Positions 1-11,100 of a stretch of 64,000 nt of DNA are shown piece after piece. A model generated the notes under the pieces. The model was not told where the DNA came from. It ran no database searches and was given only the letters and a program-made list of their open reading frames with translations. Position numbers and translations under genes: made by a program. How positions within the stretch are numbered: position 1 is the stretch's first letter; every line of letters begins with the position of its first letter. Source of the stretch: Paragyromitra xinjiangensis (lineage: Eukaryota; Ascomycota; Pezizomycetes; Pezizales; Discinaceae); NCBI GenBank assembly GCA_038503065.1, contig JBCAMK010000004.1:1377001-1441000 (forward strand). The letters are read 5' to 3'.

Positions 1-1724
1 TTTTAAAAATATGTATGCAGGGGCCGATATCGATCGAGCTGATAGGTTAGCCTAATTTATATCCGAGCAATCATACTAGAGGGTTCTAGTAGCGCACGCG
101 TGCATCTACCACCACTTTTGTAATTTGCTGCAGAAGTTTAACAACAATAGATAGCTGTCAGCGATCGGAAACCTAACGGTTGACCGCTGGTCAGCATGCA
201 AGATAAACTGCCTTAAACTAAAGTACCCTATAGGAAATAAACCAAGCAGCAGCAGAGGGATTTTGCTCAAAGCTTGCTCGAGGCTTACGAACAACAACTT
301 AAAGTCGATATCGATGGCCATGGCCAGATCTACTCTAGTATTTTTGCCGCTGTACGCGCCACGCACAACGTCGTACAACAAGCACTTCTTATTCACGGGG
401 GGTATTAAGTCCGTGAGCATGAACTCCCTAAATAGGCAAACTATTCGTAGACTAGTTAACTCCGCAAACGCGATCTCCACAAACATGATCTCCGCAAAAC
501 GGTTCGAGTGCTTGCATGTTGTCCTTGTTAATCACCTGCCAACTTTTTAAACCGTACCGGTAATCTTTCCGAATCCTTCTATAGCCGGCTAACAATCTGT
601 CCGCGTAGAGGTTTTGCACTTAGCACCGATGTGTAGAAAGTGCTAATAGTGGTAGGATTTTGCCTAAGAGAAGGAACCAATGTTTGGTTCATCTTCAACA
701 TTAAGCAATAGTAATATACACCGTGCGCCTTCCACCCCCAATTTTCGTCCTAGCTCTTTAGGTCTATGACGCTCTTTATTAATAGTTAGCAAGCGAGCAT
801 GACCCAAGAATCTTACACAATGCATTTATATTTAACAAGGGTGGTTAACCTTTCCCTCTACATAGGGGTTATGCCTATATTTCTATCGAAGCAGATCGAA
901 TAAGCTATGACACTAGTAAAAGCACACCGTCATGCTAACAGGCTCGGATCCCAAAAACCTTAGTTTTCCCGTATGCACCTATATGCTTATGTTCTTGGAG
1001 AAGTTCCAATCTTTTGCATTTGCATTCTCTCTACCGTGCCTTCCTGCAATGGCTTGGGCACCATGTATAAATATGTACCCTAGTCTACTTGATCGAGTAA
1101 TAGGCGAGGCCTTGGTATCCAAAATCTCTGGGCTACATATCCTCTACAGGCTCCAGATACATCGATTACATACATAATGTAGTGAACCTAGTCACGGTGG
1201 CTTTGGCTAGTGGCTTGGCATCTCTTGGCGATGAGACAGTGATTATTACGGAAGTTTGTACATCTCTCGGTGCAATGTCGGGGGGCGATATAAAAAACCT
1301 GGTCGAGAACTCACCGTGTTGAATACTCGGAGAATCTTCGGTGCAATTAATTGAGAGTGTTTGTGGTAGAGCAGCCATGATCTTCGTCGCTAGCCCCGAG
1401 TTGAAGCCTCTCAGCCAATGAAATACAAGTATAAAGTAACGATATATGTAGATCGTCACGCAGGATGCCGGGAGAAGTGGCTCTGCGGCCCCGATGTGTA
1501 TTTATGCATATTTCTGCGGTGTATCAACCACGTTCAGTACAAGCGGAACACTCACGGCTTCACGGAATTCTCGCGAGAAAAGACTTCTGTCGATACAATC
1601 CACGGTAACTCCCGCAAAGTATTAAGGACAGATTCACAGTTAAAACAGCACTGAACCCCAACAACCAATTCCGTGAAGGCAGCAATTGAAGGCAGTGCCC
1701 GCGGAAGGTCTTCAAAGTGTCATC
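1..1724. other. 5' flank without a recognisable gene
   Basis: No open frame here shows a family motif, a signal peptide or exon structure. The longest open frames (106-486 on the minus strand, 263-550 on the plus strand) overlap each other on opposite strands and look like chance. The last few hundred bases are the presumed promoter and 5' UTR of the alpha-glucosidase gene. I see no RNA gene or clear repeat. Confidence 0.6.
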
Positions 1725-4700
1725 ATGCACACACTTCGCACCGTCTCTCTCCTGTTTGTTATTGCGGCCGGTGCAAAAGCCGTGCCTTCGCTCGAAGCAC
1801 GAGCCCCAGATCTGGACTCCTGTCCCGGGTACACCGCGACAAACGTCATCAAAACCTCTTCGACGCTCACCGCAGATTTGAAGTTGGCAGGGAAGGCGTG
1901 TAACTTCTATGGGGCTGATATAGCTGAACTGCGGCTTGAAGTCAGCTACGATGATAGTATGTGCACGTGCCGATCCTTAGAGCTCATCCCAAAATATACG
2001 TGCATGCTTACATAAACTCGCTACCCCAGATTCTCAGATCCATGTCAAAATTTTGGATCCAAAGAATAAGCGATATGAGGTTCCTGAAGATATTTTCCCC
2101 CGTCCGGCAAGCAGCAGTACACCATCTTCTGGCTCCCATATTCGCTTCGATATCAAGGAATCCCCATTTTCGTTTCAAATCGTAAGGAAGTCCAATGGCG
2201 AAAATTTATTCGACACCACCGGGCACCCTCTTATTTTTGAGAACCAATACCTTCGCCTGAAGACAAATCTTCCCCCAAAAGCAAATATCTATGGTCTCGG
2301 AGAGCATTCCGAAACCCTCCGACTGGATCCCGTCAATACCACTAGAACCTTATGGACTCGGGATGCCTTTGGGATTCCAAAGAATTCCAATCTCTATGGC
2401 GCTCACCCAATATACTTGGAACACAGAAATAGCGGAAGCCATGGTGTCTTCCTGCTTAACTCGAACGGCATGGACATCAAAATTCGTGGAAGTAACACTA
2501 CGACACTAGAGTATAACGTCATCGGCGGAATTTTCGACTTTTATTTCTTCGCTGGCCCGTCGCCCGCAGATGTGTCTCGCCAGTATGCAAAGGTTGCAGG
2601 TGTCCCGGCAATGACCCCGTACTGGAATTTGGGTGTAAGTGGATGATCTGCGCAGAAACTCCTCAATGTGAAGTGTTTTTTTTCGCTAACGTAGTACTGC
2701 AGTTCCATCAATGTGTAAGCAGCAGAAATTTCCTTACTGCGGAAGACCATTTGCTCACGTTAAACATGTAGCGTTGGGGATATCGTGATTGGTTCGACGT
2801 TGCAGAAGTTATCGCGAATTATAGCAAAGCCGAGATCCCGTTGGAAACAATGTGGACTGACATCGGTAAGCCAGCTGTCGTTTATCAAGTTACCCGAACC
2901 TTATCGGAATAAAATAAGGAAACTAACTGCTTTTGCATGCATAAGATTATATGGACAAAAGATTGATTTTCACGCTCGATGGAGGCAACTTTCCAATCGA
3001 GCGCGTTCGCGAAATTGTAGATTATCTTCATTCTCACGACCAGCACTATGTTATGATGGTAGATCCTGCCGTAGCATATACAGATTACCCAACTTTTAAC
3101 CGAGGAGTTGAAGATGGAATTTTCTTGAAAAAGAGTAACGGCTCGGTTTACAAAGCTGTAGTTTGGCCAGGAGTCACTGCATATCCGGATTTCGTAAGTT
3201 TCACATGAAAATTTTCTGTTTTGCATTCAATATTGCAACGGCATTAATCTTCTGACAACAGATGCATCCAAACGTTACCAAATTCTGGAGTCACGAGTTC
3301 GAACTTTTTTTCAGCCCTGAGGCGGGTGTGGATATTGACGGACTCTGGATTGATATGAACGAACCCACCAACGTGAGTGAAAAAGAAAATGATTGGTAAC
3401 GTGGGAGTTGAAAAAAATTTGGAATATTTGCTTACAGCACGTGGGCTTGGTAGTTTTGCGATTATCCTTGCGTTGATCCTGAACAAACTGCGATTGACAG
3501 AGGCATGCCGCCTGCGACTCCTCCAGTCAGAGATCCCCCTCGTCAGCTGCCTGGATTTCCAGGTACGGGGTCAAATGTTAGGCGCCAAGAAGTCGTTGGA
3601 GAGGATTTGATCAATCCTCCATATGCAATTGCGAATGGTTGGCCCAACGGCATTTCAGACAGAACTGCAGATACCGATGTGAGTTTGGAGCTTTGGTTCA
3701 ATTTGTAATTTTTGTGACCTCAAATTTACTTACGACTACGAAGCTTGTCCATCATAATGGGATTACGGAGTACGACGCACATAACCTTTATGGAAGTTGT
3801 AAGTTTCAGAACTACGGAGCATCAGTGAGATATTCAGCACGCTAACCACTATTTTTGGACCTAGCCATGAGTGCTGTTTCTCGAGAAGCCATGCTGTCAC
3901 GGCGGCCCGGTTTGCGACCAGTTATCATCACTCGAAGCACTTTTGCTGGTGCTGGCGCCAAGGTTCGTAACTATAACATCTCACAAATAATATGTTTTGG
4001 GCATGGTTTGATGATGTGAGCTTGACAGGTGTTCAAATGGCTTGGTGATAACAATTCAGTCTGGGAGAACTAGTAAGTCTAGACTCTCGAACTTACTGAG
4101 GTGCCTGAAATGATTCATACTCACATTATAAAAAAAAGTCGAGATTCGATCGCCCATATGCTCGGGTTCGCGAGCATCTATCAAATCCCCGTTGTTGGGT
4201 CTGATGTACGTGAGATCGCTCAAACCCCTTCCGGGTAAGAATTTTGGCAACAGGAACTAACCTGGATCTAGGTTTGTGGATTTGGTGGCAACACTACCGA
4301 GACTCTTTGCGCAAGATGGGCTACTCTAGGGGCATTCTATCCCTTCTACCGAAATCACAATGTTCAAGACGCGACGGTTCCTCAGGAATTTTATCGTTGG
4401 GAATCCGTCGCGGAAGCCGCGAGGAAAGCCATTGATATCAGATATCGTTTACTTGACTACATCTACACCGCATTGCAGCAACAACACACCGACGGAACTC
4501 CTGCCCTGAACCCGCTCTTCTTTGCATACCCCAAGGACGAGAAAACATATGGAATTGATATGCAGTTTCTGTATGGCCAGTCGGTGTTGGTTTCCCCAGT
4601 CACGGGAGAAAACGCTACTAGTGTGGACATCTACCTCCCGAAGGACATCTTTTACGAGTTCGAATCATTTGCCCCTGTCCAGGGCAATGGCCAGATCATC

Positions 4701-5138
4701 ACTCTCTCGGATGTCGGTTTTGATTCGATACCTCTTCACATCAGGGGTGGCGCCATACTCCCTATGCGCGTCGAAAGCGCTATGACAACTGCCGAACTTC
4801 GAAAGAAGGATTTCGAGTTGGTGGTTGCCCCGGGGACCGACAACAGAGCATCCGGGACACTTTACCTCGACGACGGTGTTTCCATTGAGCAAAAGGCAAC
4901 GATTGACGTTTCATTCAAGTATTTCCGTGGCGTGCTTCAGACAACAGGGCATTTCGGATTTGATGCTAAGATCAGCATCGCGGCTGTGAAGTTCCTGGGG
5001 ATTGAGAAGAAACCCCGAACAATCCATATCAACGATAGGGCAGTCAAGGATAGTGATGTCACGTACGACGCAACAACAAAAGTTCTTGTGGTTGCCACAA
5101 CTTTACCTTTGACCGAGGGTTTCGTGGTAAAGCTGTAA
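1725..5138 (+). CDS. agdC: Secreted GH31 alpha-glucosidase (AgdC type), 12 exons
   Basis: Glycoside hydrolase family 31 enzyme, predicted to release glucose from alpha-glucosides outside the cell. Exons: 1725-1956, 2030-2634, 2703-2714, 2772-2865, 2946-3193, 3262-3372, 3454-3678, 3744-3798, 3865-3962, 4029-4072, 4139-4205, 4272-5138. They join in frame to 885 aa, close to the usual length of fungal AgdC enzymes. The ATG at 1725 starts a signal peptide ([19 protein letters not shown]); upstream in-frame sequence would bury it. Motifs in order: a galactose-mutarotase-like N domain, PYWNLG-FHQC, the nucleophile in GLWIDMNE (Asp428) and the acid/base in WLGDN (Asp567), then [11 protein letters not shown] and the C-terminal beta domains. 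Exon 3 is only 12 nt. The gene symbol rests on family resemblance. Some AgdC-type enzymes are annotated as alpha/beta-glucosidases, so substrate preference is not settled. Confidence 0.93.
2703..2714 (+). other. 12-nt microexon of the alpha-glucosidase
   Basis: The four codons give Phe-His-Gln-Cys between a CTGCAG acceptor and a GTAAGC donor. They complete the GH31 segment PYWNLG-FHQC-RWGYRDW. Without it the frame holds but this conserved block is lost. Confidence 0.85.
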
Positions 5139-7184
5139 GATTTATTTAGGCCAATGAGAAGCGTACACGAGAGTACATATAGTAGAGAAACGTTCCGAGT
5201 CTTTCCTATTTTATGACGAATACAATTGATTGAGTGCCACTTTATTTTTCCTCTTCTGTGTGTGTGCATGAACAGAGCTCGAAGTTGGAGTGAAGAAAAA
5301 TCTTTTGTTTACTTGGAGTAGTTCCGATAGGCACTTTCCAAAAATGGAAGCTCCTGCAGCAATGGTGTTTTTTCTCTCGCTTAGATCGAGTGATTATCCA
5401 TGAGTAAGAGGAATAGAGGGAACCCCGCAGTTGGGTGCAAAGATTTCCAAGCGCCGTGCGTCCCTCCACCACTTCTTTGGCCACGACGAATTCGGGAATG
5501 ACACCCGAGGTGTGACTTGAATTTGTGGGTTTCTACTTGGGCAGCCGGTATTTCCCATAAACATTGTCTAGGAGAGCTAAAATTGACCAACCACAGAGAG
5601 AGAGAAGGTGAGTGGGCCAGATTATCAACGTTCCCAATTCCTTGACCAGCAGAGGGATTTATGTATGCGCTGCATTTGGGCGGTGTGGTGAAAGTGGCTC
5701 GACCCGTGAAATCCCTGATAGATGTTTTACGCCTGAGGGGGGGGTGGGGAGGAGAAGGGGGGGAGGGTAGAGTACTTCGTCTACATGGCGAAACGTCAGC
5801 TAATCTCGGGAAATTTTGTCATTGGCCGGGCCCCCAGTCAAGCCCTCTCGCTACCGACAATTGAAGGTATTTTCATGTGATCTCTCTAACAAAAAGCTAT
5901 CGATCACTGTCGAGAATGTACAGCTAAGTACCTAAGTATCTTTTCTGCAAGGCCCGCAGGAAAATATTTTCGCCGAGGTACGTACCGAAGTTAGTCCGAA
6001 ATGCCGTATCCGCTCCGCTAAGCCGGCCACTCGCAGCGTCGCTTGCAGCTGCACGGTGGTGCAACGGTGATCTGTGTGCGCAAGCCTAAGGTACGATATA
6101 CAAACAAGTACTCGGAATTCAGGAGTCAGTTCCTCCCTCCAGGTACTTGACTCGCTTTACGAGGGACCGTGAATAGCTTGCCGCACCGATCAGCTTAGTG
6201 TCGACTTCAGGACTTGACGTTATGCCGAAATCGAGGTGAAAACAGCGAGCAGGTAGGTGTAGATTATACCGCTTTCGCTTTCGGTTAATAATCCTGGCTG
6301 CTGCTTTCACGCCGTCCCTAGCACACTGAGGGTTGCGCCCCCCAGTACACCCCCCTCTACCCTACACCGTCCAACCAGTTTACAGGAATCCAATATATTT
6401 TCGAAAAGTCTTGGTGGTGGTGAAGAAGTTTAGGAAGCCTATGGTGCCAGAAGGCTTCCGAGTGGACTTATATATATCGTCGACGCACGTACGCACGCAC
6501 GTACATGCATCACTGTCGACTGCTGTGTGCAAAAACTAGTTAGCACTTGTTTATCATCCTCTGATAGCTGTAGGTACTATAGGAGATCTGTGCATGCGCA
6601 GCGTGCAACCTTCACAGCTATCAGGTTCTTCAATGCCAAATAAGAATTCAAGACCGGTCTCCTAGGATCAGCAGCATGCGAGATGCATCCACTCGCACCT
6701 TGATATGTGCTCTACCAGCCCTTAGGTCCCTTGGAGGGACAGCACTCCAAAACGCAATATGCAACAAAATTAGGAGGGGTTAGGCTAGGTATGCCAGAAA
6801 ATCAAGGATGGGGTTAGATCCATAGCAGAAAATCAAACGTACTATTCGAAACGGAGCCAATAGTCGATCCTCACGTTGCTGGATTGTTTTTTATTCTCTA
6901 AATTAATTTCCGAGTCTGTCTTCTCCGTGTCTATTCCGGTCACTTCAGCGTACAGTGGCATTTCGGCCGGACCGTAAGTCGGCCTTATCGAGGTGATACG
7001 AGGCAGGCGTAGTTGCAGGTTTGCTTGCTTGGTGGGGCCCGGCATCGCTCCCTGGCCAGATTTACAACAATTCATAGATTACGTACGGCGCAGGCAGCCT
7101 CATCATCGAGTTCATCCTTTCATGATATATCTTTGTCGACATCCGCCGAAACGAAGAGAGCCATCCAACGTATCCTCATCGAAA
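5139..7184. other. Intergenic spacer with a G-rich tract
   Basis: Holds the 3' UTR of the alpha-glucosidase and the upstream region of the zinc-cluster gene. No coding family seen; open frames are short and lack motifs. The one notable structure is the G-run tract at 5737-5767, listed separately. Confidence 0.6.
5737..5767 (+). repeat. Potential G-quadruplex tract
   Basis: Four runs of at least three G separated by loops of 1, 7 and 1 nt: G8-T-G4-(7 nt)-G7-A-G3. This matches the usual G3+N1-7 pattern. It lies about 600 bp past the alpha-glucosidase stop and about 1.4 kb upstream of the zinc-cluster gene. Function is unknown. Confidence 0.6.
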
Positions 7185-8180
7185 ATGATTTCACTTCACG
7201 GTACCAGCTCCAGAGTTACAAGCCGAAAAAGCACGGCCACCAGACAAAGAGTCTCAAGAGCCTGCGATCGATGCAACCAGCTCCGCACCAAGTGCGATGG
7301 CCAAAGCCCGTGCGAACATTGCGTTGGTAAGGAGTTTGAATTCTTCCAACAAGTTAAATCCAGCTAACAAATGTTTTCCTTTAGTGTTTGGTCTAGATTG
7401 CGAATATAAGCGCGAGCAAAAGAAACGTGGTAAAGCGTCGAACGCATTTCTCTCAAGGCAGAAGCGCCCGGCTGCCAGCAACTCCTTGACTATGGATGGA
7501 TCGCAAACTCCCATTCGCAATTCTCCATCAATGATAAATACATCAGCGTCTTCCTCGACCGACAGCAGCGCTGCTAGCTCGCCGAGTTCTTTGCCTCCAT
7601 CACCATTATTTAGTATTGAGTCGCAGGACGAAAAGCTGGACCCCCGATTGCAATTCGTACGTTATATCATCATCCATAAATTTATTCATCCAAGCTAACA
7701 TTTTTTTACAAGATTAAGTCGGAAGCCAGCGAGAGTTATTTCTCGAGCAATTTCTTCTACAACAAAAACCCAGATGTAATGTCGATGCCAGAGCAACGCT
7801 CCGGTTTCGAAGACTCGGATTCAAGCAACTTCATGCTCCAGCCATGGGGTAATCGATTTGCTGATATCTACGACCAATCAAAAGCATACCCATCGGGAGT
7901 CATCCCGATAAGTTCCTCAAATAACCAGCATTCTCCATATGTACCTCTTTGCGCCAGCTGTCATGTCAACCCTTCTTCGAGACTATATCCGGCATCGATG
8001 TTCTGGGTTCCTAATTCCTGTCCTTTTCCATACACGTGCCAAAATTCACCCGGCACAATAATGGAGGAGGAAGGGAGTTTTGATTTTGGACCTGGATCTT
8101 CGGAGAGAGGGGACGATCTGGAGGTCATGGGACTAAGCATAGATGATCAGGGGATGGGAAGCCGGAAAGGAAGTTTATAA
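7185..8180 (+). CDS. Compact XlnR-type Zn2Cys6 DNA-binding protein
   Basis: Predicted nuclear zinc-cluster protein. Exons 7185-7326, 7385-7656 and 7713-8180 give 293 aa. The binuclear cluster is Cys-x2-Cys-x6-Cys-x5-Cys-x2-Cys-x6-Cys, within [15 protein letters not shown], followed by a basic KKRGKAS stretch. The block closely resembles the DNA-binding domain of the xylanase regulator XlnR/XYR1, and the first intron splits the cluster between its fifth and sixth cysteines. Behind it lie a Ser/Pro-rich linker (about residues 75-125) and an acidic tail. No fungal-specific middle homology domain is present, and full XlnR proteins are several times longer, so this is either a minimal factor or a truncated paralog. 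The start at 7185 is the nearest ATG ahead of the basic segment. Targets are unknown. Confidence 0.82.
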
Positions 8181-11100
8181 TTTTGTTTTTTTCATTTGTC
8201 AAAAAAGTGCTACAGGAGTTCCGGAGAGTTATTAGGTATGTCAGACTGCTGCTGGCGGAAGTTTTATTAGACATTCATCACTGTATTGTACATACACCCT
8301 TTCTCTTTGTATTTATAATTGTTTTTTGTAACGACTATATAGAGTGAAAATAAGGATACCATCAGAGTTTAGCATATTAAATCATCGTTGCAAACATGAA
8401 ATAGATTCCCAAATTTCTTAGAATTCATGATCACCATATGAAACTGTGTCGCTGTGACAAGTCAAATCAGGCTAATTGTTAAATAGGAATGGTCCTACTC
8501 TCACGTCTTAAACTATAAGCCTGCATGATTGGGCTGGTTGTATGATATATCGTATAGAAACCCGAGTGATGGGTGAGCAAAAAATCACTGAAGCCCAATT
8601 TTCAGCTCCTAGGTATCTTCCGGACAGTCCGGTTTCGAGCTAGGCTGCAGAAGTTCATGCTTTGGCGTGTATGCACAGGAAGGGATGGCTAGGGAATGTA
8701 TGTGATGGGCATTCGTTAGAGGGATGGCTGGAATAATGGCTACATGGTGTGAAATTTTTTGCCGTGAGAAAGTGAGAAAAATCTACTCCCGCTCATTGCC
8801 ATTACTCTAGCGCTGTGGTTCGGGAGAGGTACGGGATCACCCCACATCACTCGATAAGGGGATAAGAGTGGAAAAAGCGAGAAACGGGTCGAAACAGAAT
8901 GCGGAAGTCATCAAATGTGGAACGAGTTAGCTGATATTCGTGCCGTGCCGTTAATATAGAGCTCATCCTGGCACGATTTTAGCTACACTACTCCAGTGAA
9001 GGAATTTTGATGAAGTGTGGGCGACGTACCTGATGAGCATCGAATCAAAACCTGCTGTTAATTACTTTCGAGACCAATGATTTTAGTGAAGAAACCCCAC
9101 CCCCCGCCGGAGATAACTGAAAGCATGCCCGAAAGGACCCGTAGAGAAGTCTATTGTGCACACCCTTTAACTGCCACCCGCCTCTTCCGCCCGAGCCCAT
9201 CACATCCACAAGCCTGCCGGCGGCCTTGCCAGCAAAGAAAACCCGCTGAACCCGTCATGTTCCTGCTTATTCTGGGTCTTCAAGACGAGTTGCAGGTTTT
9301 TGAGGGGGTGTAGTGCGAACAAAAGAGGTCTCGACCGATAGCGAGATTTTGACGACGAATGATCGGAGCACGGGTCCCTCCACTGATGGGCCTCGAAACA
9401 ACTTCTTTGCATTAATCAACCTAGGCCTGTAGCACACTTTTTCTCGTACCTCTTCCCAAGCCCAAGGTGTTGCGCAGATCTCCCTTAAACCGGCTTAGAA
9501 TAATAAACTCATGTAGATGCAACGCGAAGGCACGAAGTGATGAAATGCATTTTCTCATAAAAAATATACTGGGCCGTCTCCCCGGGTTTTGAATGAAGTC
9601 GATGAGTTGTTGCAGTGAAGCTGTAGAGCTCTGAGTAAGAAAAAGCGCAAGAAATGCAATCACGCAAACCAACCCAAATGAGGTGTGCATTATCTGGGAT
9701 AGGAAGTCAACTTTTGCTCACAGTTTCTATTTTAGTTCAGAAGTGACACTGTTTTTGTTTCTCGCATGTTCGAGAGTATTTACATACAATATTTCTAGGC
9801 TCTTATTTTATGCTGCTCTTAATCTTCCCTAAAACGAGGCTTATCTGATCGCTTTCGGTTATTCTTATCGCCTTCAGGGGGCTGCTGGCCACGCTGGCAA
9901 TTTCTTACTCTTCGAGGTCTATTTTGCCGGGTTTTCTATGGATAAGACTATTGATTTGCCATCTTTTTTCTTTCCCGTTTGAGTTTTTTTTGCTTACCTT
10001 TAATGACCTTTCGTCCTGCTTCAGCGATATCTCGAGTCTATGATGTGCTAGCCGCTGCATGAGAGGGAGCAACGGCCCGCGAACTTCTCCGGGGTCCTTC
10101 TTTTCGTTTTCCTTATCTTTGTTCCTAACCGTTTTTTTCCCTGGGTTCGTCCCTTTTAACTGGGATTTCGATATATTTTTAGATTTCCGGATTCTCATCT
10201 TAAAACACCCGTCTTTTCAGCGGTGATTTTCAATTCATTTTGTTCCGATATCCACTTCGTTGTTCGGCCTTGTACATACGGTGCCATTTAGCTCGTCTGA
10301 CCCCACATCTGTCTACCGTATTTCCTGTAAATCATGAGGGCACGCTAAGCGTTTGAGAGAAGCGTATGGCGCAGTTGCTGCTTGCGCAATATCAGGCACA
10401 CACCAGATAACATCTAACACAATCTCTTCCACATTCGTGCCTCGTAAGGGTTTAGCTGCAAGATTGGTTCCAGCTCGGGAGTCGAGTCAAGACGGTCCTC
10501 ACGTTATGCGGTCTGTGCTGGAATGGAACACTTGTTTTGATTTTAAACGCGGGAGAGAAAAATCAGGTCAATAAGATTCCCTTAGCCTTTTATGCACTCC
10601 ACCAACCTCCGCCAACCTCCATAAGTGCCTCTAGTGATAACACCTGCCTCAGGCCCAAAATGAGCTAAAATTCTTCCGTTCACCGAGCGTCCCTCTCTCT
10701 CTTGGCTATGGTAGTGACACATCATGCACCAAAATCAGCCGTTAGGTGCTGCCAAGATGCTTATGAAGGAATCAGGACATGTAGCTGGTAGAAACAGCTG
10801 TCAAGGTTGAACAGGGTTACTTGACCCCGCATCCCCTTCTTTAGCCTCTCCCGATCCCCGCTCTCTCGGCAGTATTCAAGCTCCGATACTCGGCAACAAC
10901 CGAAGCTGTCTTAATCCTATAACTATGTAGTTAAAAGATAGCGGTCTGTCGGCCGGAACGGCCAGAAGCATAGTTAGTCACTCGCTATTCTAATATTGCA
11001 GGATAAGCCGCAGAAAGGATCTTACCATCTCTGAAATGTGGCCTACACTAAGTCCATTTATGTGTTCATCTCACTTGATATCGATCACGTGATACGTTAC

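Noticed and set aside
106..550. Overlapping open frames on both strands near the left end
   Set aside because: No domain, no signal peptide and mutual overlap on opposite strands; most likely chance.
9905..10198. 97-aa Lys-rich frame on the minus strand
   Set aside because: Composition follows T-rich plus-strand DNA; no motif or exon partner.
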